This document shows positions 57,754-64,000 of a DNA stretch of 64,000 nt, piece after piece. The position numbers were made by a program, and so were the translations under genes. Where the stretch lies: contig NZ_JHZY01000004.1 of NCBI RefSeq assembly GCF_000687915.1, positions 2,056,001 through 2,120,000 of the forward strand, written 5' to 3'. The notes under the pieces are model-generated. The model was given only the letters and a program-made list of their open reading frames with translations, was not told the DNA's origin and did no database searches. Each line of letters begins with the position of its first letter. The first letter of the stretch is position 1. The DNA is from Leeuwenhoekiella sp. MAR_2009_132. Its GTDB lineage: Bacteria > Bacteroidota > Bacteroidia > Flavobacteriales > Flavobacteriaceae.

Positions 57754-58131
57754 TCACATCACTTTCTGAGCAAGCAAACGCTGTACTGCATACACATCTA
57801 TACTTTTATTAAATCGTTTAGAAACCGATGGAACATCTTCACTAGAAATCCAGATTTTTAACTCTGCATCAAGGTCAAAGGTACCTGCCGTTTCAAGTGA
57901 GAAGCGTGATATGTTTTTATAAGGAAGCGATTTATATTCCATTTTACTGCCGGTTAAACCTTGTACATCTATAAGAATTAATCGCTTGTTTGTAAACATA
58001 AATACATCACGAAAAAGTTTAAAACCCAGTTCTACCGTTTCAGTTTCTATAAGTAAACGGCTGTATTTTTGAGTTAATTCTTCTGAAGAAACTTCGCTGG
58101 CGTTGCCCAGTATATTGTTAAATAATCCCAT
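57754..58131 (-). CDS. PH-domain-like protein
   Basis: 125 residues resembling the bacterial pleckstrin-homology (bPH) family: FMFTNKRLILIDVQGLTGSKMEYKSLPYKNI followed by strands and a C-terminal helix. Cytoplasmic. Function unknown. 31 bases upstream of the FkbM gene on the same strand. Confidence 0.82.
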   Translation of the reverse strand: MGLFNNILGNASEVSSEELTQKYSRLLIETETVELGFKLFRDVFMFTNKRLILIDVQGLTGSKMEYKSLPYKNISRFSLETAGTFDLDAELKIWISSEDVPSVSKRFNKSIDVYAVQRLLAQKVM

Positions 58132-58241
58132 TGTGTTTTAGTTTAAAAAGTGTGTATTTTAATTGAACGTCTCTTGCTCGAGACGTTCTCTGTAAATCTA
58201 GCAATTAGGGCTTTAGTTTTTTAGAAGGATTTCATAAAACT

Positions 58242-58282
58242 AAAAAACCGCAGTCTCCTTTTAAGAAACCACGGTTTTTTTT
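58242..58282 (-). terminator. Terminator after the VOC gene
   Basis: On the minus strand CCGTGGTTTC pairs with GAGACTGCGG (several wobble pairs) flanked by A's and T's. 17 bases beyond the VOC stop. Confidence 0.75.
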
Positions 58283-58299
58283 ACTGGGTTATTTGCTTC

Positions 58300-58812
58300 T
58301 TATTTTGAGTAAGCTCCTGATGAATACGTTAATTCATAACTGTGCGTGTATATCTCAAATACAACCCCAAACGGATCTTCTACATAACACATTTTAAAGG
58401 GTTTATCTTCGGGGTAATACTCCCGAATAGGCATCCGTTGCTTTCCGCCGTAAAAAACTATCTTCTCTATTAATTCTTCAATATTAGGATCCTGAACACA
58501 GAAGTGAAAAAGACCTGTATTAAACGGGTTAAATTCTGGAGCTTCTTTTACGCCGTTAGGAAATGAGAACAATTCAATACCTACCCCGTCTGAAGTTGCT
58601 AAATGAGCGATTTCAAAGGTTTCCCAATCATCACCAAATACATCTATACACATCTGGCCAATCGCGGTTTCCTTTTCTTTCTTCACTTCAGAAGGTTCCA
58701 TAATCACATACCATCCCATCACTTCTGAGTAAAATTTTACGGCTTTATGAATATCAGGAACGGTAATACCTACGTGTGAAAAAGCTTTCGGATAATTTTT
58801 AGTAGTCGTCAT
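58300..58812 (-). CDS. VOC-family (glyoxalase/dioxygenase-like) protein
   Basis: 170 residues; a pair of beta-alpha-beta-beta-beta modules: FSHVGITVPDIHKAVKFYSEVMGW at the start, GLFHFCVQDPNIEELIEKI in the middle, and YVEDPFGVVFEIYTHS at the end, with metal-ligand His and Glu at the usual places. Substrate unknown. Divergent from an HxlR regulator, and probably its target. Confidence 0.88.
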   Translation of the reverse strand: MTTTKNYPKAFSHVGITVPDIHKAVKFYSEVMGWYVIMEPSEVKKEKETAIGQMCIDVFGDDWETFEIAHLATSDGVGIELFSFPNGVKEAPEFNPFNTGLFHFCVQDPNIEELIEKIVFYGGKQRMPIREYYPEDKPFKMCYVEDPFGVVFEIYTHSYELTYSSGAYSK

Positions 58813-58829
58813 AACCTTAATTTAGACTA

Positions 58830-58837
58830 CAAAATTA
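58830..58837 (-). promoter_or_regulatory. Candidate -7 box of the VOC gene
   Basis: TAATTTTG on the minus strand fits TAnnTTTG, 17 bases before the VOC ATG, next to the palindrome at 58846. Confidence 0.4.
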
Positions 58838-58840
58838 GCC

Positions 58841-58860
58841 TATATTTGCCTAGAAGGCAA
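58841..58860 (+). promoter_or_regulatory. HxlR promoter with overlapping palindromic operator
   Basis: TATATTTG at 58841-58848 fits the -7 box for the HxlR gene. Overlapping it, TTGCCT-AGA-AGGCAA (58846-58860) is a perfect six-base inverted repeat with a three-base centre. A repressor bound here would block the HxlR promoter and, probably, the divergent VOC promoter a few bases away. Confidence 0.55.
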
Positions 58861-58930
58861 TAACTTACCTAAAAGTAGCATAGTTACCAAAATGAGTGAA
58901 TTGCTGAAAAACAATTGATTAAGATTCTAA

Positions 58931-59242
58931 ATGAGTACAGATAATTATTGTCCGCTTCATTACACAATGAATTTGATAGGTAGTAAGTGGAAACCGCTAG
59001 TGTTGTTTCATTTGCTTAAAGGCCCATTACGTTCAGGAATTTTACAAAAGAAAGTACCCGAAATATCTAATAAAATGTTTACCCAAACGGTACGCGAATT
59101 AGAAAAAGACGGGTTGATTACTCGTGAAGTGTTTCCTGTAGTTCCGCCAAAGGTAGAATATGCGTTGAGTGCTCGAGGTAAATCGTTAGAAACTATTTTA
59201 AAGGCTTTAGATCAATGGGGATTAGATGCCACAAAAGCGTAG
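58931..59242 (+). CDS. HxlR-family transcriptional regulator
   Basis: 103 residues. Winged helix-turn-helix typical of HxlR: CPLHYTMNLIGSKWKPLVL, SNKMFTQTVRELEKDGLITR and a basic wing ending in VPPKVEYALSARG. Cys 7 stands at the place of the sensor cysteine in the YodB/HypR subgroup, so redox or electrophile sensing is a reasonable guess. Divergent from the VOC gene; the palindrome between them is the expected binding site. Confidence 0.92.
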   Translation: MSTDNYCPLHYTMNLIGSKWKPLVLFHLLKGPLRSGILQKKVPEISNKMFTQTVRELEKDGLITREVFPVVPPKVEYALSARGKSLETILKALDQWGLDATKA

Positions 59243-59273
59243 GATATGTTTTAAGAAACTGAAAAATGCTTCA

Positions 59274-59633
59274 TTAGCTACTTCTGCGTTTTACAATTTT
59301 TAAGATACGACCGTAGCTTATTTCCGCTAAATTCCATTCGTACCCCTCAAAGTTAGTCGTATTGTTAAACTGAATAATTACGGTGTCTATTTCCTCGTGA
59401 TATTTAGCAATACTTTGATAACCTGGAAGTAACCCGGTGTGCTCATATTTATAAATAGTCGAGTATATTTCCTGCTCCCCTTCATTAAATACAGAACCAT
59501 CATTTAAGGCTTTTATAAACGTACCTACATCTACTGCAGTTGCGATCATTAAACCTGTTTCTTCAGTTTTTAAATCTTCTTCAATGCCAACATAATACCC
59601 ACTCATAAGGTTGGCAATGTCAATATCTTTCAA
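59274..59633 (-). pseudogene. 5'-truncated serine hydrolase (beta-lactamase/class C-like) remnant
   Basis: 119 codons from TTG 59633 (first ATG 59606). The product matches only the C-terminal part of the beta-lactamase-related serine hydrolase family: ATAVDVGTFIKALNDG, YEHTGLLPGYQS and VIIQFNNT. The SxxK and YxN catalytic motifs, which lie upstream in the family, are missing. An in-frame TGA two codons before the TTG and the next gene's terminator at 59664 leave no room for them. So it is most likely a decayed gene, not an active enzyme. Confidence 0.75.
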
Positions 59634-59663
59634 TAATCACTTTACACCATTCCGTAAACCGCA

Positions 59664-59699
59664 TAAAAAAAGCGACAATTCTCTATGAATTGTCGCTTT
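59664..59699 (-). terminator. Terminator after the thioredoxin-like lipoprotein
   Basis: AAAGCGACAATTC / GAATTGTCGCTTT, 13-base perfect stem with a five-base loop; ends in T's on the minus strand. It ends the gpmI-lipoprotein unit. Confidence 0.88.
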
Positions 59700-59724
59700 A
59701 GTTTCTTGGTATTCGATAACAGAT

Positions 59725-60321
59725 TTAATTCGCGTAGGCGTGTTTATAGGGTTCGCCTTTTAAAATCTTCAGCATATCTGCTTCGAGACTTTCTATAGGG
59801 TATTCTACAATACGCCCCAGTTCTTTACCGTCTTTACTAAAGATTAGCGTAGGTACACGTATGATATCTTTACCGGCTTCCAAACCTTGTGGAGTAGTCT
59901 TTGAACGGTCTACAGTGATGAGTTCGATATCTTTTGTTTTACCGGCAGCATCGAGAATTTTGTAAAAACGAGGCGTCTCACGCTTGCTGTCCCCACACCA
60001 GGTTCCCATAAAAACAGTGATTTCAACATCTTTTAGAAGCGGTTTTAGCTCTTCAAGCAAACCGCTGTCTACAGTATAGTCGCCATATTCGGGGTTAAAC
60101 CAACTTCCAAATGTTCCTGCCTGCAACTGGGTACGTTGTGTTTTGCCAGTTAGCATTTCGGGTTGTTGAGGTGCTTCAGGTACTTCCGGCACTTGTGGTG
60201 CTTCTGCAGCTACGGGTGTTTCCGCTTGCGCAACCACACTGCTTTTAGATTTACAACTTACTACAGCTGCGCACACAAGTGCGAGGCTTAAATATTTTAA
60301 TGTTCTCATAGTTTGTATCAT
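59725..60321 (-). CDS. Thioredoxin-fold lipoprotein with CGDS instead of CxxC
   Basis: 198 residues. Lipoprotein signal with lipobox (Cys 23), a Pro/Glu/Val spacer (about 30-56), then a thioredoxin-like domain with TWCGDSKRETPRF. Only Cys 109 of the usual CxxC is present; the second is Ser 112, so it cannot cycle as an ordinary disulphide reductase. RVPTLIFSKDGKELGRI holds the cis-proline. The start overlaps the gpmI stop by one base (TAATG); a start four codons in (60309) also gives a good signal. Confidence 0.85.
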   Translation of the reverse strand: MIQTMRTLKYLSLALVCAAVVSCKSKSSVVAQAETPVAAEAPQVPEVPEAPQQPEMLTGKTQRTQLQAGTFGSWFNPEYGDYTVDSGLLEELKPLLKDVEITVFMGTWCGDSKRETPRFYKILDAAGKTKDIELITVDRSKTTPQGLEAGKDIIRVPTLIFSKDGKELGRIVEYPIESLEADMLKILKGEPYKHAYAN

Positions 60322-61838
60322 TAACTAACCAGACTTTCCTGATCCATAACTTCTGGCTTTTGTATGCCCATCATATCTAAAATGGTAGGAGCGACGTTGC
60401 CTAGAATTCCGTTTTTAACTTCTTTAATGTCATTGTCTACCACGATAATAGGCACCGGGTTTGTGGTGTGTGCGGTGTTTGGCGATCCGTCTTCGTTTGC
60501 CATGGTCTCACAGTTACCGTGATCTGCAATCACAATACTGCTGTAGCCGTGCTTCATGCCGGTTTCAACTACAGCTTTAGCACAAGCGTCAACGGTTTCT
60601 ACCGCTTTGATTGCGGCCTCTAAAATACCGGTGTGACCCACCATATCTGGGTTTGCAAAATTTAAACACACAAAATCCACCTCCTCTTTTTTAAGTTCGG
60701 CAACAATTTTGTCACGTACTTCATAAGCACTCATTTCGGGCTGTAAATCGTAAGTCGCAACATCTGGAGATTTTGCGATTAAACGGGTTTCGCCTTCAAA
60801 AGGTTGTTCTCTTCCGCCGGAAAAGAAAAAAGTTACGTGTGGGTATTTTTCGGTTTCTGCAATACGTATTTGCTTTTTGCCCGCTTTAGCAACGACTTCT
60901 CCGAGGGTATTTTCGAGATTGTCTTTGTCAAAAATTACGTGAATGTTTTTAAACGTCTGGTCGTAATTTGTCATCGTTACATAATACAGATCGAGCTTAT
61001 GGGTATTTTGCTCGTGAAAATCTTCCTGCGAAAGCATACGGGTTAACTCGCGACCTCTATCGGTACGGTAATTAAAGAAAATGACAACATCACCATCTTT
61101 AATTTGGGTTACAGGATTGCCGTTTTCGGTTACTACAATAGGTTCTAAAAATTCATCTGTAGTCCCATCTTTGTAGCTTTCTTTAATCGCTGCTACAGGA
61201 TCATTGGTTTTTGCACCAATGCTGTGTACGGTCACATCATAGGCTTTTTTAACGCGCTCCCAGCGGGTATCACGGTCCATGGCAAAATACCTACCGGTAA
61301 TGGTGGCCAGTTTAGCACCGTTCTCGTTAGCATAGGTGTTGAGTTCTTCTATAAAACCGGCGCCACTCTGTGGGTCTACATCGCGACCGTCTGTAAACGC
61401 GTGAATGTACACTTCATTAATGCCTACTTCGTGAGCAGCCTTAATTAAGCCTTTTGCGTGGTCTATATGTGCGTGCACGCCACCGTCTGAAACCAGACCG
61501 AGTAAATGCACGGGTTTGTTGTGTTCTTTAGCATACGCAAACGCATCTTTAAGTTCGGGTTGCTCGCGTAATTTATTTTCTCTGAGTGATTTATTAATCT
61601 TAGCAAAATCCTGATACACAATGCGACCGGCACCCAGATTCATATGGCCTACTTCACTATTTCCCATCTGGCCGTCTGGTAAACCTACATTGCCACCGTG
61701 AGTAAGCAGCTGCGCGTGTGGGTATTTTTTGTATAACGAATCTATAAAGGGTGTGTTTGCAAGATCTACTGCAGAAACATTTTTATTAGGTGCAAATCCC
61801 CAACCATCGAGGATCATTAATATAACTTTCTTGTTCAT
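60321..61838 (-). CDS. gpmI: Cofactor-independent phosphoglycerate mutase
   Basis: Glycolytic interconversion of 3- and 2-phosphoglycerate. 505 residues, family length. Catalytic Ser 61 in MGNSEVGHMNLGAGR; metal sites include the N-terminal LDGWG and the C-terminal VIADHGNCE and NTAHTTNPVP. Alkaline-phosphatase superfamily, cytoplasmic. One-base overlap with the lipoprotein gene. Confidence 0.97.
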   Translation of the reverse strand: MNKKVILMILDGWGFAPNKNVSAVDLANTPFIDSLYKKYPHAQLLTHGGNVGLPDGQMGNSEVGHMNLGAGRIVYQDFAKINKSLRENKLREQPELKDAFAYAKEHNKPVHLLGLVSDGGVHAHIDHAKGLIKAAHEVGINEVYIHAFTDGRDVDPQSGAGFIEELNTYANENGAKLATITGRYFAMDRDTRWERVKKAYDVTVHSIGAKTNDPVAAIKESYKDGTTDEFLEPIVVTENGNPVTQIKDGDVVIFFNYRTDRGRELTRMLSQEDFHEQNTHKLDLYYVTMTNYDQTFKNIHVIFDKDNLENTLGEVVAKAGKKQIRIAETEKYPHVTFFFSGGREQPFEGETRLIAKSPDVATYDLQPEMSAYEVRDKIVAELKKEEVDFVCLNFANPDMVGHTGILEAAIKAVETVDACAKAVVETGMKHGYSSIVIADHGNCETMANEDGSPNTAHTTNPVPIIVVDNDIKEVKNGILGNVAPTILDMMGIQKPEVMDQESLVS

Positions 61839-61894
61839 GATTATTGAGTTGTTCTACAAAGATAAGGACTAAACCAACTAATGGCTAAAACTTT

Positions 61895-62222
61895 AAACAG
61901 CAATCACGATAGCGATTGAGTAGCTCATTTTAATGCGGCTCTTTTTTTTCATTGCCCAAAAAAGCACCAAAAAGTCTAGGCTTGAGAAAAGATCTCTAAA
62001 GTTTAAAAGACCTTTTCTATATGTCGGTTTTGCTACTAATGAAACTCTTAGTCTTCTAGGGTGTTCTGTTCATTTTCTTTGCTTCTCCAAAGAAAACGAA
62101 CCAAAAGAAAAGAGCCTCTCGCTTAGGAATTTTTTGCCTCTCGGGCAAAAACCGCTTTTTCAGCTCCGCGTCGCTATGGCTCCTGTCTTTCGGAGCTGCC
62201 TGCAGCTATTCTGAACCGAGAG
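61895..62222. repeat. Structured intergenic element with three hairpins
   Basis: This 468-base gap holds no credible gene but is rich in symmetry: TTTTCTTTG/CAAAGAAAA (62073-62081, 62088-62096), TTTTTGCC/GGCAAAAA (62131-62138, 62144-62151) and CAGCTCCG/CGGAGCTG (62161-62168, 62191-62198). A 93-codon plus-strand frame exists but is low complexity and of the kind often mis-annotated in flavobacterial repeats. I recall similar dispersed elements from this family; copy number cannot be tested here. Confidence 0.55.
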
Positions 62223-62306
62223 ATTGATAATTAAATACCTTAAGAAGCAAGGTTTCGTAGAATATTTTAAGCTGTTCTTCTTTGCATCATCCAAGAAGAA
62301 CTTTAC

Positions 62307-63074
62307 TTAATTAGAACGATACTTCTCAATAGCTGCCTGTATTTTTTCAATGCGATTTTCAGGATCGGGGTGTGAGCTTTGAAACTCAGGAATACGTTGC
62401 CCGCCGCTGGCTTCTTTTAAAATTTTCATCACTTCAATTAAAGCTTCAGGGTTGTAGCCTGCTTCAATCATAAACTTAACGCCCAGTTCATCGCTCTCAA
62501 GTTCGTCACCACGCCCATTTTTAAGCAGTAATGTTTGTCCTATTTGGGAGGCAAGCATCCCGGCATCTGCACCCACTTGAGCCCCGGTAGCAACGGTGTT
62601 TGCGAGTTCGCTTTGTGCAATACGCTCTGCAGAATGACGGCCTACCACGTGACCTATCTCGTGGCCTAAAACACCTGCGAGTTGATCTTCGGTATCTAAC
62701 CGCTCCATTAGGGCGTAGGTTATAAATACCTGACCGCCGGGTAAAGCAAACGCATTTACCGTGTTGGGATCGCGCAACAGATGAAATTCATACTGATACG
62801 GCGTTTCCCGTGCAATAGTATTATCTACGAGCTTTTTTCCCACCATATCTACAAAATCCTGCAGTTGCTGGTCTGGGTGTAAACCGCCGTGCTGTTCTGC
62901 CATTATAGGCGCATTTTGTAAACCTATGGCAATCTCCTCATCTGTAGAAAGATTAATCGCCTGTGTACGCCCTGTGTACGGGTTTTCTTCCTGGCTGCCA
63001 CAGTATCTAATTAAACCAAAGGCGACGATACCTACGCCTAAAAGTATTTTGAGAGATCTTCCTCCTAGTTTCAT
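62307..63074 (-). CDS. M48-family zinc metalloprotease
   Basis: 255 residues. N-terminal membrane segment or lipoprotein-like signal (about 9-25; Cys 25), then an M48 catalytic domain with HEIGH (138-142) and the third ligand E193 in LESDELG. Similar to BepA/YfgC-type proteases that look after outer-membrane proteins; partner unknown. Ends 32 bases downstream of the M15 gene stop on the same strand. Confidence 0.9.
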   Translation of the reverse strand: MKLGGRSLKILLGVGIVAFGLIRYCGSQEENPYTGRTQAINLSTDEEIAIGLQNAPIMAEQHGGLHPDQQLQDFVDMVGKKLVDNTIARETPYQYEFHLLRDPNTVNAFALPGGQVFITYALMERLDTEDQLAGVLGHEIGHVVGRHSAERIAQSELANTVATGAQVGADAGMLASQIGQTLLLKNGRGDELESDELGVKFMIEAGYNPEALIEVMKILKEASGGQRIPEFQSSHPDPENRIEKIQAAIEKYRSN

Positions 63075-63106
63075 AATATGCTGGTTGTTGATGGGTTAGG
63101 TTAAAT

Positions 63107-63841
63107 TTAGCTCAAAAGTTTTGGGTTGATGTCTAAAATATTTTCGGTTCGGTATTTTTCTATAAATGCCGAATTAAAAGCTTCGCTGCCCAGTAATTTT
63201 TCCTGCTGAAGTACTTGAGCGATATCGAGTTCTTTATAAGCTTCGAGATATCCTTTTGAAAGCGGTGCGTAGCTAAAATGCCATGGCTCGTAGTTAAATC
63301 CTTTACGGCCATAATCATTAGTATAAACTTCATAAAAATCGAAAGATGCTGCGTGCTCATCTAGCCAGGCTTTCAGTTTACAAAAGGGACCGGTACCGTG
63401 AAATTTATCAGGGTCCAGAACATTGTTAGTTATTCCTGTACCCGCTTGAATAATATCAAGATCTGTTGCCCAGTGGTGGCGCGATGTTCCCGGGATGGTG
63501 CTGTACTCAATTATCTTTTCTATGGAAGCTTCTTTTGAAAGTCCGTTGCCGGTATAACTCTTGTACTTACGTTCCCAGATGCGGTTTTGATGTGCATAAT
63601 CGCGGTAACTTGAAACAACCTGTATCCCAATTCCGTCTTTTTTAGCCGCTGCAGTAAGCTTATCAAAAGCAGCTGAAGCTTCAGGACGCAGGCGGTATCC
63701 ATTTTTTTCAATAAGTTTCGGGTTTCCTTTACCTATGAGTTCGGGTTCAGGAAGTAATATACCTGCTTCTATAAACTGCGGAAATAAGCCTATTGCTGCT
63801 GCACTGAGTACTGTGGTTTGTATAAAATTGCGTCGTTTCAT
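63107..63841 (-). CDS. M15-family D-alanyl-D-alanine carboxypeptidase-like protein (VanY type)
   Basis: 244 residues. Signal begins MKRRNFIQTT with twin arginines, so export may be by Tat. Zinc ligands in SRHHWATDLD (H123 or H122, D127) and EPWHFSY (E185, H188) are intact. Expected to trim D-Ala from peptidoglycan stems. The stop of the upstream GNAT gene overlaps this start by one base (TAATG). Confidence 0.9.
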   Translation of the reverse strand: MKRRNFIQTTVLSAAAIGLFPQFIEAGILLPEPELIGKGNPKLIEKNGYRLRPEASAAFDKLTAAAKKDGIGIQVVSSYRDYAHQNRIWERKYKSYTGNGLSKEASIEKIIEYSTIPGTSRHHWATDLDIIQAGTGITNNVLDPDKFHGTGPFCKLKAWLDEHAASFDFYEVYTNDYGRKGFNYEPWHFSYAPLSKGYLEAYKELDIAQVLQQEKLLGSEAFNSAFIEKYRTENILDINPKLLS

Positions 63842-64000
63842 TACAGCGTTTTATAAAGTAGGTAGTGCGTGCCTACAGGTTCAATTTCAAAAGAATCTCC
63901 ATCTACGATAAAATCATTCCGCAGGTAAAAATTTAAAGCTTTTATACGCGCATTACACCATAGCACATCTATACCTAATGTCCTTAATTTTTGCTCACCT
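63841..64000 (-). CDS. GNAT-family N-acetyltransferase (partial, N-terminus beyond window)
   Basis: The frame is open to the window edge; only the last 52 residues are seen. LGIDVLWCNARIKAFNFYLR followed by a GxxFEIEPVGTHYLLYK-type end is the C-terminal half of a GNAT acetyltransferase (last acetyl-CoA-binding helix and strand). Substrate unknown. Overlaps the M15 start by one base. Confidence 0.75.
   Translation of the reverse strand, partial: GEQKLRTLGIDVLWCNARIKALNFYLRNDFIVDGDSFEIEPVGTHYLLYKTL

Noticed and set aside
61933..62214. 93-codon plus-strand ORF as a protein gene
   Set aside because: Low-complexity product rich in K, F, L and S built from hairpin arms of a repeat-like element; no start signal and no recognisable domain.

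Overview
The window is a stretch of a Bacteroidota chromosome, almost certainly from a (probably marine) member of Flavobacteriaceae. The evidence is the low G+C content, weak or absent Shine-Dalgarno sites, frequent TTG/GTG starts, candidate TAnnTTTG -7 boxes, and typical flavobacterial proteins and gene orders: a dcw cluster with a long-tailed FtsZ, birA / rsfS-ftsH / LUD-cdsA-psd-acbp, fused IcmF, and DUF779 beside an aldehyde dehydrogenase. Species cannot be told from the sequence. I saw no phage, transposase, CRISPR array, plasmid function or rRNA. The window is mainly ordinary core genome with a few accessory insertions.

Layout. 1-11.2 kb: peptidoglycan and division cluster murE(partial)-mraY-murD-ftsW-murG-murC-ftsQ-ftsA-ftsZ, all on +. 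ftsW carries a one-base frameshift. 11.2-17.4 kb: yqeY, tRNA-Arg(UCG), three tandem paralogous 8-TM proteins that resemble the YhhN/TMEM86 fold, prfA, pyrF and a signal-less metal/corrinoid-receptor-like protein. 17.4-23.6 kb: sugar kinase, DUF4197 lipoprotein, purU, and divergent icmF. 23.6-28.5 kb: two paralogous helical proteins, an Lrp regulator, and an overlapping minus-strand unit (Cys-rich membrane peptide, GT2, sigma factor, Nramp-like transporter). 28.7-35.1 kb: fasciclin lipoprotein, murB with an aminotransferase, DUF1573 protein, valS. 35.1-43.5 kb: an S41 protease gene that looks inserted at the 3' end of acbp, then psd, cdsA, LUD, ftsH, rsfS, birA, SRPBCC and pyrE. 43.5-52.1 kb: Nudix, M14 lipoprotein, UDG-like, thioredoxin-like, small conserved protein, CsaA-like, DUF779/ALDH with an AraC regulator, NTF2-like, DoxX-like. 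52.3-64 kb: katG, rlmF, DUF5995, FkbM methyltransferase, PH-like, VOC/HxlR pair, a serine-hydrolase remnant, thioredoxin-like lipoprotein, gpmI, M48 and M15 peptidases, and a partial GNAT.

How the genes work together. mraY/murB-G and ftsQ/A/Z/W build and divide the wall, and an M15 carboxypeptidase-like enzyme probably trims it. cdsA/psd make phosphatidylethanolamine, next to an acyl-CoA-binding protein. pyrE and pyrF are the last two UMP steps but are about 27 kb apart. katG, the thioredoxin-like proteins, the HxlR/VOC pair and DoxX form a stress-handling end of the window.

The points most worth a second look are the ftsW frameshift, the triplet of YhhN-like membrane proteins with RD in place of GD, the S41 gene bounded by a duplicated acbp 3' end, a palindrome at the HxlR/VOC promoters, an Nramp homologue lacking DPGN, and structured intergenic repeats. 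I did not find a convincing new multi-gene system.
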